Shown: piece after piece, positions 12,827 to 22,894 of the stretch
Layout of the letters: each line of letters starts with the position of its first letter
How positions within the stretch are numbered: the first letter of the stretch is position 1
Assembly (NCBI RefSeq): GCF_001625305.1
Contig: NW_017802658.1
Span: 311,839 to 375,838 of the forward strand
Source: Branchiostoma belcheri
Taxonomy: Eukaryota; Chordata; Leptocardii; Amphioxiformes; Branchiostomatidae
DNA: 64,000 bases
Direction: 5' to 3'
The notes under the pieces: generated by a model
Told to the model about the DNA's origin: nothing
The model's database searches: none
The model's input: the letters and a program-made list of their open reading frames with translations, nothing else
Program-made: the position numbers and the translations under genes

Positions 12827-15736
12827 CTACGCTCTCGGTCATTTCCCTACTAAGTCATAAAGTCATTTCCAAGAAAGACCTTTAAATTTACCATCAGAAG
12901 AGCTGACAGTTAACTGATCTTTTTTTAGCCCTCTCCACACACTGCAAAGTTCAGATTCTTTTATGGGAAAACAAGAAGAAAGGAGATACCAGTACCAAAT
13001 GTCAGAGTGCTATATGCCCAGGTGCTAAGCAGACTGACAGACAATTGCCATATTATTTTTAAACCCTTTGTCACTTAGGAAAGTTCAAGTTGCTTTTATA
13101 GCACTTCAAGAAGACTTTAACTCTATTAGCCAGCTGCTCCGCTTTTACTCATAATCTGACCTTGTAAAAGGGCTCACCTTCAGGACATGCCAAATTGATT
13201 TCTTTGGTTCTTGGTCTTTCTGAGGAAAATTTGGCATCATCTTGGAGACTATAATTAAAACAGAGGGCTGAAAATGAAAAACCTTGTATCTGACTCCTCT
13301 GAAACTGTGTTCCAAGGCATAATGAGCATGTTCTCCCTATAGACTTTGCTTTTGTAACACTGTAATAATTTAGCATTATCTTTTCAATTGAAGAACCAAA
13401 AGATTTAGATTGGGATGGCCTGAACTATAAGCTTTAAAACCCAATGTTACCTGGTACTCATAATATGATCAAGAAACATGTGAACCTTTACAAAGACTTA
13501 TTGCATTTGCCTTACTTTCCTGCTTGTGTTTTTCCAAGGAAACAGTACACAAAAACAGACAGGTGAATCACCGATCTCGTTAATGGAGCATCCAAGGGAA
13601 AAGTCTGCTTTACCTGCAGCTGATGCATGTCAGCTGCCAAAAGGTCACCTTTAGTTTGTATGATTTTTGGCGGGAAAACTGTACCTCTATGCTAGAACAT
13701 TATACAGATATATTGTCCTTCTTGCTCTGTGTATAAGATGTTAAAATTTCATCCTTGTCAAAATTCTACAGATTTCTTGAGAAAAAAATTCTCTAACATG
13801 AGTTAATTTTTCCCAAAAGCAAACATTCTGAAAGAAAAATCAAGACAACTTGTATATTTGGTAGATTTCTTTATATGATATGTCCGATGAGACCCAAGGA
13901 TGTGAAGTGGCATGGCCAAAGCCAAGTAAAGCGGTTTATGTATTGTTTGGTATACCCTTAAGGGTCAAATACTGTATGGTCTTTAATGTTTGTTTTCTTT
14001 CTGAATTTCCACCAACAAAAAGGACATGGACAAATATAACCTAAGACTTGAATTTTGTGGAATTTGATTTTGAGTCTGTTCCAGCCAATGCTTCCCTACC
14101 AACAAGTGCCAGTTAATTGTAGACCCAAGTTTTTAAAACATGTTTAGATCTCAGGATAAAGATTATATGGACTGCAGATTGTTTATTTAGGGCTATTTAA
14201 GACTTACCTGGATGGAAATACCTGACTATGTATCCAGGGGATGTACATGTAACTGGGTTCACATTAATCTATTATTCATGTACCTGATTGTTCGTTTTCT
14301 TAGAACGCAGGTGCTGTAGATTATATTCATAGCAGTAATCACTGCAACACTAAATATAGCTCTTGATAGAAGGTTGATTGGAACATTCATAGTACATGTA
14401 TAGTGCAAAAATAACCTGCCAGACAAAGGTTAATGGAGGTTATAAAAATATGTTTCAATCTTCAGGACATAGAGCAAAACCAGTTCATGTTTCAAAGACG
14501 TCATCCACTAAATGCAGTTTATACAGACCAAATTTGAAGTCGCCTGAAGCTAGTGACTACTGTACCCTTTGAAGACCACTTTACAAAATTCACCAGATTT
14601 GTGATGACCTTCTATCATTGTATAAAGGAGATAACCTACTTGCCTCTATAAAAGCATTTTCCCCCAGAAGGCTACTTTCAAGGTAGTGTGGTGACAGGAA
14701 TATGTCTATTTTAGGAAACATTTCAAGTGACAATTTTTCAAAAGGCTTTCAGCAAAGATTCAGTCTACTGACGTCATGCTCCCATTATCGAATTGAAAAG
14801 ACTTAGTACAAATGTAGGTAGGCCCAACTTTGACAGTATCCATTCTGATGGCTTGCTGCTGGGCAAATGACAAAGTTTCTATGATGTTAGGCTAAATTGT
14901 GCACAAGTTGAAGCTTTAGAAGTGGAATCGGTCTTACCAGTGTGCTTCTTTTTTCTTGTTAATTATGCGTTTTAAAACTATTTGATATTAGAGTGAAATT
15001 ACTATTAAGGAGGCTGCATATTTTGGATTCAGCTAAATTCATTTTCATAAACTGTATAATAAAGTATGTCTTTCACAAACAAAATTTAAAAACAAAGCAC
15101 TCAAATGACAGTACTGGGCCCATATTCAGGGGAGACAAAGCATATATAAGAATGTTGCAAATATCCATTATTCGTAAGATTTTGTATTTTTTTCCATAGT
15201 ATTTCATCCGTTTTTCTTACATCTGTATGCTTTTGCAGAGTGCTTTGTGTGTTTCAAGTTCATTAAATTTGTATGAATGCTAAGATCCTTGGAACTGTCA
15301 TAGGGCTTCAAGCCTCTTGTGCATAAACCAACAAGTTGACATACTTCTGGCTAGACCTTGACAGACAAGCCTGCATTCCACATAAGCAAGTCAATAATAA
15401 GGAAGTAACTGGACAGGTGCCCACAACAGTCACACATGATTAACCAGCTCTCAACCACAGATAAGACAACACAACCCTTTCTTAACACCATGGGGAAAAA
15501 TTAGTTGTCCTATAACGATCAACGCGGCACGTGTTGTACACGTAGGACAGATTTTTAATGGCTATTTTCGTGTGGCACATCCAGGATGCCTGGCATTTTT
15601 TTTCGTAAGACAAATTATTTTTTTGCCCCATGTATACTGGCCCATTTCCTATTGTTACTGGTGGGTAGCTGCTTCTGTCCACCTTGTGAGTTGACATTTT
15701 AGGGAGAACATTGAGGGTTGGCATCAGAGCATGGCT
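12827..15736. other. Gene-free stretch
   Basis: No exon or named element recognised on either strand. A 75-codon minus-strand ORF at 13149-13376 has no supporting signals. Confidence 0.4.
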
Positions 15737-15825
15737 AAACCAACAGCAGGATGACACAGTCCAGTGGTTAGTAAAGCTGCTACTGGATACCAAGGTCGAG
15801 GTTTGAAGCCCAGCCTAGACCTTAA
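15737..15825 (+). mobile_element. tRNA-derived SINE head, degraded
   Basis: CAGTCCAGTGGTTAG resembles a tRNA A-box region, and GAGGTTTGAAGCCCAG, about 35 bases downstream, resembles a B box. The 3' body is not recognisable. It is a fossil, not a functional tRNA gene. Confidence 0.45.
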
Positions 15826-15956
15826 ACACTTGATATCAGATATATTACATGTATAAATATGTAAAATGTGGAAACTTGGTGTAAAAGATTTTTAAAAATG
15901 TTTCTGAGAGCTGACATATAATGGTGCTTTATTTTAAAATTCTTTAATTAGTAATA

Positions 15957-16812
15957 CTGTAAGTCCAGTTATGTTCACGAATGCTTTATTTCACGAGATG
16001 GAGCAATTTGGGAGTTCACGAGGTCTATGACTTCGCGAGTCGGTAATTTTTAACAAGGCGTTACATGTCTGCAAATTTACCGACAGTCAATAATTTTTTT
16101 CCGCGTGAGGTACGTGCGAGGTACGCGCGGTTAGAACATGGTTCCGTTCCGTGGACATGACACTGTCCAAACTGAAGCCCATCCATGCGAACTGGGTCCT
16201 GGGTGCACTGGACAGTATCGCCAACAACGTGGGCATCGCCAGGGGATGGGACCGCACAGAGATCTGAGCCGCTGTGAGCCGACGGGCGCGTAAGTAAAAC
16301 AAAAGCCGCCGCCATGTTTGAACTTTCGACTCGCAAATGTTGCCAACTTCTGCACAGTAGTCCTCGCGTAAATCATCTTTAGTTGTGAAATTTTAGCGCA
16401 CTGTTCCATAAATTTGCTGTTTGGGAACGTTTAAAACCATGTTGATTCAACAAATTGTAAAAAAAAAATCAAGCAAACTTAGACCATTAGACAACGCGCT
16501 ATGTAAACAAAGGCCGCCATGTTGGATTTCTTGTGATTTGTCGATCGGCTCGGCGGTTACTCGGCGGTAGATTTTCGTGCAATTCTTCCCTGTAAATACC
16601 TGTTAATGTTGTATATGTAGCGTAAATTTTCTTGGGATGTATGGAAATCTTGTGAAATGATTTTTTTGCGTGTAGCTTTGGTGAGTAACGTTGAACTCGT
16701 GTAGTTTGATCTCTCGAGGTATAGACAAAGACCCACGCTATCCCGCTTGGTTCTATTTTTTCCGATTTTCCGTACCGTAATAATTCTGCTTTACGTGGCT
16801 TGTACAAGACAA
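15957..16812 (+). mobile_element. pogo-like DNA transposon remnant, truncated by the assembly gap
   Basis: It starts CTGTAAGTCCAGTTATG after a TA dinucleotide and matches 18720-19579 almost base for base until the N run. A plus-strand reading encodes the remnant VDMTLSKLKPIHANWVLGAL and, further on, GWDRTEI before a stop. That pattern is familiar from the C-terminus of pogo/CENPB-type DDE transposases (LKP.HA.W ... GW...GI). The catalytic core is absent. The right part of this copy is lost in the gap. Confidence 0.75.
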
Positions 16813-16832
16813 NNNNNNNNNNNNNNNNNNNN
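16813..16832. other. Assembly gap (20 N)
   Basis: A run of 20 N at the point where the first pogo-like copy breaks off. The sequence to the right does not continue the element. A short, fixed-length N run next to a high-identity repeat makes the join uncertain. The order of 16833-18719 relative to its left neighbour should not be trusted. Confidence 0.95.
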
Positions 16833-16836
16833 CCTA

Positions 16837-17040
16837 GTGGCCAGCTTCTTCTCAACCTACAAACACAGAAAAACATGTTTCACATCACATCCACAACCTA
16901 ACCCTAACCATCCACGATTTCAGTCCATCCTGCAGACGGGTGGCTAGCTTCTTCTCAACCTAAAAAACACATTAAAACATCCCATAAACCTGCAGTCCTA
17001 TCTCATAAAATATCCCTCATCCTAACCATAACCGCCTTCG
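16837..17040. repeat. Two-copy tandem repeat of about 103 bases
   Basis: GTGGCCAGCTTCTTCTCAAC at 16837 recurs with one change at 16940, followed in both by ACAAACAC/AAAAACAC-like words and CCTGCAG. It lies directly right of the assembly gap. Confidence 0.65.
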
Positions 17041-17129
17041 CTTTCAACAAGACATCCCGTGACATCTAAGTGCAGGGATCTCTGCCAGTGGCCCACCTCG
17101 TGATCCCACTCGACTCACAGGTTGAGTAG

Positions 17130-17600
17130 GCGACTGTGAAAACAGTGAAGACAGTAGTACTGTAAAATGTCAGGAGTTACTGTAACAGTACCTCACGGTA
17201 CTGTGAAAACATCAGGATTTAAGGTACCTCGTAATCGAGCTTGGCGACCCACTGGGGCAGGTTGGAGTAGGGGACATGACAACAGTGAAGACAAAAGTAC
17301 TGTGTGTGAAAACATCAGGAGTTACAGTAACAGTACTAACTGTAACTGTAACTGTATGCTACTGTAACTGTAACTGTGACTGTGACTGTAACTGTAACTG
17401 TACTAACTGCAACAGTACTAACTGTAACTGTATGCTACTGTAACAGTAACTGTAACTGTAACAGTACTAACTGTACCTGTAACTGTATGCTACTGTAACA
17501 GTAACTGTAACTGTAACAGTACTAACTGTAACTGTAACTGTATGCTACTGTAACAGTAACTGTAACTGTAACAGTACTAACTGTAACTAACTGTAGCAGT
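17130..17600. repeat. Minisatellite rich in CTGTAA and CAGTAA units
   Basis: From 17130 to 17340, units of roughly 50-110 bases carry GTGAAGACA, AGTACTGT, GAAAACATCAGG and AGTTACTGTAACAGTAC. From 17335 to 17600 the tract becomes a near-pure mixture of CTGTAA hexamers and TATGCTACTGTAACAGTAAC higher-order units. It abuts the donor site of the dynein exon and includes a partial exon copy at 17222-17270. Confidence 0.85.
17222..17270 (-). pseudogene. DYNC1H1: Partial second copy of the 3' end of the dynein exon
   Basis: On the minus strand this repeats the last 14 or so codons of the exon at 17603-17782, encoding [14 protein letters not shown] and followed by GTACC at the donor position. Against the intact exon I count four base differences within the codons: three are synonymous and one changes His to Tyr. 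The rest of the exon is missing. The bias to synonymous change suggests a once-functional or allelic copy, not random decay, but 14 codons are few. Confidence 0.75.
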
Positions 17601-17602
17601 AC

Positions 17603-17782
17603 CTCGTGGTCCAGCTTGGCGACCCACTGTGGCAGGTTGGAGTAAGCGTGCAGATTGAGGTCGTCCACAGATTTCTGCACGTGGTCCAGGACCTCCTTGA
17701 AGGTCTCCTCCTTGTAGTTGCAGGTCTCGAGCGACCTGACCTCGGTGTCAATCTTCTCCTCAATCAGCAGCAGGTCGTCCAC
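17603..17782 (-). CDS. DYNC1H1: Cytoplasmic dynein 1 heavy chain, internal tail exon (60 codons)
   Basis: Minus-strand exon with a CTGCCAG acceptor and a GAG|GTACTG donor, phase 0 at both ends. It encodes [20 protein letters not shown], then a variable stretch, then [20 protein letters not shown]. This corresponds closely to the vertebrate DYNC1H1 tail shortly after residue 900. The protein is the force-producing subunit of cytoplasmic dynein, which carries cargo to microtubule minus ends. This region belongs to the helical-bundle tail that binds intermediate and light-intermediate chains and cargo adaptors; the motor domain is far downstream and absent here. The exon is intact and its GC-rich third positions contrast with the surroundings. 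It continues directly from the exon at 18189-18272. No following exon is seen: the donor runs straight into the CTGTAA minisatellite. Confidence 0.9.
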
Positions 17783-17914
17783 CTGGCAGACATTCAAACA
17801 TCATAAGTTACACACTAGAACTCATGGTGGAATGTGTGTGTGTGTGTGTGCATGCAGCGTCTGAATGCAATGTCCAGTTGGTACCTGTTACCTCATTTCT
17901 GGACTAAATAAGAA

Positions 17915-18115
17915 CAAGAAAGTTGAAGCTAGCAGGTTACTGCCATAGGAGTAGGGAGGAGATTATGGTCGAGCTGGTACTCTGGACCCTCAAGCATGGG
18001 AGGAGGAAGCCTGGCAGACCAGCTACAACTTTCATAGACTGCCTCGGGAGAGACAGGCAGGCAATGGAAGATACTATGTCCTGCTTGGTTCACTCACAGC
18101 ACAGGAGACACAAAA
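17915..18115 (+). mobile_element. Fragment of a non-LTR retrotransposon reverse transcriptase C-terminus
   Basis: A plus-strand reading from about 17923 gives LKLAGYCHRSREE, then LVLWTLKHGRRKPGRPATTF and IDCLGRD. The pattern LAGHC.R..E....LVLW...HG.R..GRP..TF.D is the well-known C-terminal region of RTE/Nimb-type LINE polyproteins. Only about 60 codons remain. It lies in the intron between the two dynein exons, opposite to their sense. Confidence 0.7.
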
Positions 18116-18188
18116 TGTTGACTCTCAGTGAAAAGTCCAGCATAGATCACATCCATACAAACACACCTGCACTGCTGATGTGCCTTAC

Positions 18189-18272
18189 CTTTTCTTGGAA
18201 CTGGAACACGGCTTCAGCCAGGCGCTGGACGTACGGGTCCAGCTTGTAGGACTCCCACACCAGGTTCATGCC
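18189..18272 (-). CDS. DYNC1H1: Cytoplasmic dynein 1 heavy chain, internal tail exon (28 codons)
   Basis: Minus-strand exon with acceptor TTTTTGCAG and donor AAG|GTAAGG, phase 0 at both ends. It encodes [20 protein letters not shown] followed by AVFQFQEK. Human DYNC1H1 has an almost identical stretch ([17 protein letters not shown]), and it leads in the same order into the segment encoded by the exon at 17603-17782. The intron between them is only 406 bases and contains a LINE fragment. The roughly 890 residues expected upstream (to the right, minus strand) are not visible anywhere up to 28 kb. The two exons are therefore isolated in this assembly, either as a duplicated gene fragment or as a misplaced contig. 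Confidence 0.92.
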
Positions 18273-18467
18273 CTGCAAAAACAGGACCATATCAGCAGCT
18301 GATATCAGAAGGTACAATAAAAACCTCATTCACAAACTGTCTTTTAGAGGCCTGATCTTTACGCAAATGCATGAAATCATGACAAGAAAACTCAAGACGA
18401 GTTGAAGAAAAGAAAAGGTTGATCAGCTTGAAAAATGTCCCATGCAGGGGTCCACTGCCCCCAAAAA

Positions 18468-18535
18468 GTCTAGGGTCGGCAGGTTTTCCTAGGGTCAGTC
18501 GGGAAACAGGAAACACAACATTTTTTTCCTAGGCC
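18468..18535. mobile_element. End of a GGCCTAGG MITE
   Basis: It matches the right end of the element at 3897-4250: AAAGTCTAGGGTC, then GTCGGGAAACAGGAAACACA, then CCTAGGCC, followed by TTA. No matching left end was found, so it is a truncated copy. Confidence 0.7.
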
Positions 18536-18719
18536 TTAGTGGCGTCAGTGGCGCAACTTTACTGGGTTGAAGAAGAGGCAAAGTGCGTCTCGAAAGCTCC
18601 CCCGAGTAGCTAACTTTGTTGTGTGTTTCATTAAAAATAATAGTCAAAAGCATGAAATCAAATACTTACATCCATTCTCAGTTTAAACTTGAAAAGAAAC
18701 ATTGACTGGGTTCCATATA

Positions 18720-20014
18720 CTGTAAGTCCAGTTATGTTCACGAATGCTTTATTTCACGAGATGGAGCAATTTGGGAGTTCACGAGGTCTATGACTTCGCG
18801 AGTCGGTAATTTTTAACAAGGCGCTACATGTCTGCAAATTTACCGACAGTCAATAATTTTTTTCCGCGTGAGGTACGTGCGAGGTACGCGCGGTTAGAAC
18901 ATGGTTCCGTGGACATGACACTGTCCAAACTGAAGCCCATCCATGCGAACTGGGTCCTGGGTGCACTGGACAGTATCGCCAACAACATGGACATCGCCAG
19001 GGGATGGGACCGCACAGGGATCTGAGCCGCTTTGAGCCGACGGGCGCGTGAGTAAAAACAAAAGCCGCCGCCATTTTTTAACTTTCGACTCGCAAATGTT
19101 GCCAACTTCTGCACAGTAGTCCTCGCATAAATCATCTTTAGTTGTGAAATTTTAGCGCACTGTTCTATAAATTTACTGTTTGGGAACGTTTAAAACCATG
19201 TTGATTCAACAAGTAGAAAAAAAAATAAAAAAATAAAGCAAACTTAGACCATTAGACAACGCGCTATGTAAACAAAGGCCGCCATGTTGGATTTCTTGTG
19301 ATTTGTCGATCGGCTCGGCAGTTACTCGGCGGTAGATTTTCGTGCAATTCTTCCCTGTAAATACCTGTTAATGTTGTATATGTAGCGTAAATTTTCTTGG
19401 GATGTATGGAAATCTTGTGAAATGATTTTTTTGCGTGTAGCTTTGGTGAGTAACGTTGAACTCGTGTAGTTTGATCTCTCGAGGTATAGACAAAGACCCA
19501 CGCTATCCCGCTTGGTTCTATTTTTTCCGATTTTCCGTACCGTAAATAATTCTGCTTTACGTGGCTTGTACAAGACAACAACTTTTTACCGATGTATGTT
19601 GTAAAATTCCGTATGTACGATGTTGCACATGTTTACAGCTGTTCACCGCTACGTTATCGCCGAACTAGCGTTCTTGTTAAAACTGATGTTGTCTAGTCGG
19701 CTTTGTAAACTTGTAAACCGTTCTTCGCAAGAAACACTTGTATTACTAGTAACAAAATAATGACTCCGTGAACCATATGCTCATTGAATAAAGTTTATTT
19801 GATTCTGAAAAGAAGTCTGCTGTTGTTAGTTGAGTCTTGTCATTTACTAGTACTACGTAATGTAGAAGTTGTTAGTATAGAGTTGAGACGCACGATGTTT
19901 GGGGGAGGGGGGTGGTACGTACGGAATGGGTTCGCGAGGAGGTGAGTTCACGAGAAGAACGTCTTCGTGAAAACCGTGAACTTAAAGATTTCGTAATCAA
20001 AAATGGACTTACAG
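18720..20014 (+). mobile_element. pogo-like non-autonomous transposon, 1295 bases, complete ends
   Basis: Terminal inverted repeats CTGTAAGTCCA and TGGACTTACAG are flanked by TA on both sides, the target duplication of Tc1/mariner/pogo elements. The plus strand (18828-19025) reads NLPTVNNFFPREVRARYARL, then VDMTLSKLKPIHANWVLGAL, then GWDRTGI and a stop. This is the C-terminal signature of a DDE transposase without its catalytic core. An AATAAA at about 19785 could be the old polyadenylation signal. GCCGCCATG-type blocks (19068-19075, 19277-19285) resemble inverted YY1 sites. Two 90-105-codon minus-strand ORFs are shadows. The left 860 bases are nearly identical to 15957-16812. Confidence 0.85.
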
Positions 20015-20016
20015 TA

Positions 20017-21100
20017 CCCAGTTTATTGCCTGTACTTTACAAGTGACATTTTTACTTGGCCACTACCAGTATGACATGCATATGTACTCCCCACATAAGC
20101 CCACCCGACAATGCTGCTACCCACACAAAAGTTGCTAGGTGGCTTAAGTCTAGTTAACGTAGCCCTTATGTCAGGGGCTGGTTATATGCCATGGGGAGAA
20201 GACTGCTCTATTAAGGTCTGGTATCCAGGTGTTGTTTCCATCTTGTTTTGCTTTAAGTGAAACTATATAACAAGAAACCTTTTTCTTTATTTTTTGGCAA
20301 TCTCTTTTCTGTCTCAAGAATAATTGGTAAAACAAGGTTCAAATTGCAAGAAATGGGACACCAAGTTTCTGCTTATCCCCTATATAGAATATAATGGTTC
20401 TCCCCTATGTCCACTTCCTTCAGGAGTGGTGACAGTGTTGTATACAAAATGTTACTCAGTCTAAACATCCTTTGGGAGAGGCACAAGGTCAACAGCAATA
20501 AAAATTCCTCAAAACATGACTCCTGTATGCCTAGGATGTTTACACTGAAGGAAACCTCTTTCCCATGTTTTTCCTTTGCGGTACCCCATTTAAAAGGAAG
20601 AGCTCACTTGCAATTATAATCCATTTTGCTAGAATTTTGCAGAGTAGAATTTAGTAGTAGCTAGAATAATTCAGTGCCATCAAATGGCAGCATCTTCGTA
20701 TGTACACATGTACTACTTTGAATAATGACTTTCTGCAACAAAATTCAATAATACCTAGCCCAAATTATTTCAGCTTGCCAAATTGCAATTTATAGATATT
20801 TCTTCTGCAACATCCAAACTTTTTCTGTAAGTTGAAGGTATTTCGAGCTTTGCAATGTAATAGAACTAACCCCTGGCTATGCATGCATGGGAAGCTCGTG
20901 TGTTATGCCAGGGGGTCGTTTATATACCTGTTGGCTCAGACAGATATAGATGTCCTCCTCTGCATGCCTTCACAGTTGCTAGGCAACAGAGTGCATGTCA
21001 GACCCACTGTGGCCACACCTTGTGTCACACCTGAGCTGACAGGTACACGTAGGTTACACCTGGGCTCACCTGGTCAGACCCCTGCCTTATACCATGTTAG
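20017..21100. other. Gene-free stretch
   Basis: Nothing coding recognised. It contains one good RFX-type X-box (20975-20987) in a locally GC-richer block with repeated ACACCT/ACAGGT words (20990-21065). Confidence 0.4.
20975..20987. promoter_or_regulatory. RFX-type X-box palindrome
   Basis: GTTGCTAGGCAAC is an essentially perfect inverted X-box, the binding site of RFX factors that control ciliary and MHC-type genes. It lies in a locally GC-richer block. No nearby transcription start can be shown, so a role as an enhancer is only possible. A second, weaker X-box-like word, GTTGCCATGGTAAT, is at about 25735. Confidence 0.4.
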
Positions 21101-21290
21101 AGGGCCTGCATGGGGGGTGCTGATTACCTTCTTTTTCGCTGACAATTACGAATTATGTTAACTTCTCAGAGCAGCTGATTACAAACAATTTTGCATTATG
21201 GCTAATGTACGGATTACGAATTATGTTCATTTTGATTATGAGGACAAAAAAAGGCCTGATTACACCTTACAAAAAGGGCATGCAGGCCCT
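21101..21290. mobile_element. Short inverted-repeat element with AGGGCCTGCATG ends
   Basis: AGGGCCTGCATG on the left and CATGCAGGCCCT on the right bound 190 bases. GGATTACGAATTATGTT and ATTACGAATTATGTTAACT form an internal direct repeat. A similar single end, CATGCAGGGCCT, lies at about 63741. The superfamily is not clear. Confidence 0.6.
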
Positions 21291-21582
21291 TGTGTTAAAA
21301 GGTAATGAGGGGAAGCATCGTCCTTTTTCTGTAGCCAATAGTGCGATGCAGCTTCACTATGGCTCATGACTTTCAGCCAAGCACAGTTGGTCACCTCTTA
21401 ACGATAAGTGTGTTGGGTTCTTAATGCAGTAGATAAAATGTTTAACAGATAAAAATAGAAAAGACTCTTCTCTTATCCAATGGGCCTTGCAAAAAACAGA
21501 GATTATGGAAAACAATCTACAATATTCCATTGAAAAGTTTCAAGTCATTCTGTCTTCAAAAAGAACTTTCATTTTATTCTAT

Positions 21583-21948
21583 GGCCACACCAATTCAATC
21601 TCTTGGTTAATGGATTCGCCCGCTTCATTTTTTTCTGATTTGCAAATAAAAATAAAAATTCAGAATCAACTGCAAAATGCTCATATTTTGCCCTGAACAG
21701 TTGAAAACAGTCCTTTTCCTCCTAGTTGTTACAATCATTCCATCTTTCAATGCAATGGTATCATTAAAAGTTCAAAATGCATTGTTTAAATTTTGAACGA
21801 GCCTGGTGTGTTGACTTCATGGCTCCTATCGTACCATTTTGGGCCATGATAGGATGCCTAGGCCTGCTTTTATTTTTTATTTTTCGCCCGCCCGCTCCAT
21901 TATTTTTCTACAAAAATCCGTTAACCAAGAAATTAAATTGGTGTGGCC
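21583..21948. mobile_element. Tourist-like MITE, copy 4, subfamily B
   Basis: GGCCACACCAATTCAATCTC on the left, with the inner end reading CTTGGTTAATGGATTCGCCC. The right end is TTAACCAAGAAATTAAATTG then GTGTGGCC. Right flank is TAA; left flank is TAT, presumably a mutated TAA. Subfamily B differs from A by CTTGGTTAACGG in place of GTTGGTTCTCGG. Confidence 0.85.
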
Positions 21949-21951
21949 TAA

Positions 21952-22894
21952 TGAAAACAGTGCAAAGGTACACACAATTATTACACCTGTCCACTAGTCA
22001 AACACATTGTTTGTACAGTCTAGACGTATAGCTGCTTGTTTTGTAAAATACTTGCAATCAAAATTCTGATTACCACTGTTTGTTAATACATTACCATTAT
22101 AAGTTTCAAAAAGAAAGCCCTATACCTCCAACACAACAAAATTCCAAGAAGGTTAAAAAAACACTTCCTTGAAATTCCTCCTACATCAGACTGACTAAAC
22201 TGGATTCTTCATGGATATCATGATGTCTTTATTAGTTCTAGGGTCTGGAAATGTATCCTTTGTAAAAACCGAAAGGGGCGAGCATGTCACAACCGGGAAT
22301 CGAACAGGTAGGTACACAAAATGTAGGATGGACTTGAAAGACGAGATAGAAAATTTCAAGTAGAAAATTTCACTGAGATAGAAGAAAAATAAAACTTTAC
22401 AAAAACTGAAAAATGGACTGAATACCATAATAGGTAATCAGGCTGAGCAGTTCCGATTTGAATAATCTACTGTAAGAAATCACCTTACTAAATTGGTAAC
22501 AACAGCAAAAGACACTTACATATAACAGACAAAAGTAGCTGGGGACAACAGTGAAGCTTAAAATCTTTCCAATAACAAAATTGAGCTGTATTCTACTAAC
22601 TCATTCCCCACTATGCAGACAAACACATAAAGTGGTTGACCTCGTTTTGGTCTGAACAAATCCCAAAATCTCCTGCTATTTGTGGACCTGTAATCCTGTG
22701 TGTGTGTTGGTACTTAGTCTCTCAGATTAAATGGAATCATGGGAGAAGCATAAGGCAAGGTTCATTATTTAGCTCTTTTAGTTTTTACAAAAGTTGAGTG
22801 ACAATCTATTTCTTTGCTTTTTGTGGTGTTTAATAATTTCTTGAACTGTGACAGAGGGCTGGCAGGAAAAGTACAACTGGTAAACTTTAAGTAG
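21952..22894. other. Gene-free stretch
   Basis: No exon recognised. CCGGGAATCGAAC at about 22293-22305 (inverted B-box sequence) suggests a minus-strand remnant of a tRNA-derived SINE. Confidence 0.4.

Noticed and set aside
12827-15736. Remaining dynein exons on the minus strand left of 17.6 kb
   Set aside because: I looked for the expected continuation (VRLQAGLRAW-like) after the KLDHE exon and saw none in this stretch or elsewhere to the left.
16499-16876. 125-codon minus-strand ORF spanning the N gap and its sister at 19264-19581
   Set aside because: It is part of two near-identical transposon copies and opposite to the transposase remnant; it includes unknown bases and has no known similarity.
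17335-17600. CRISPR-like regular repeat array
   Set aside because: The units are hexamer-based and variable without distinct spacers, in an animal intron; it is a minisatellite.
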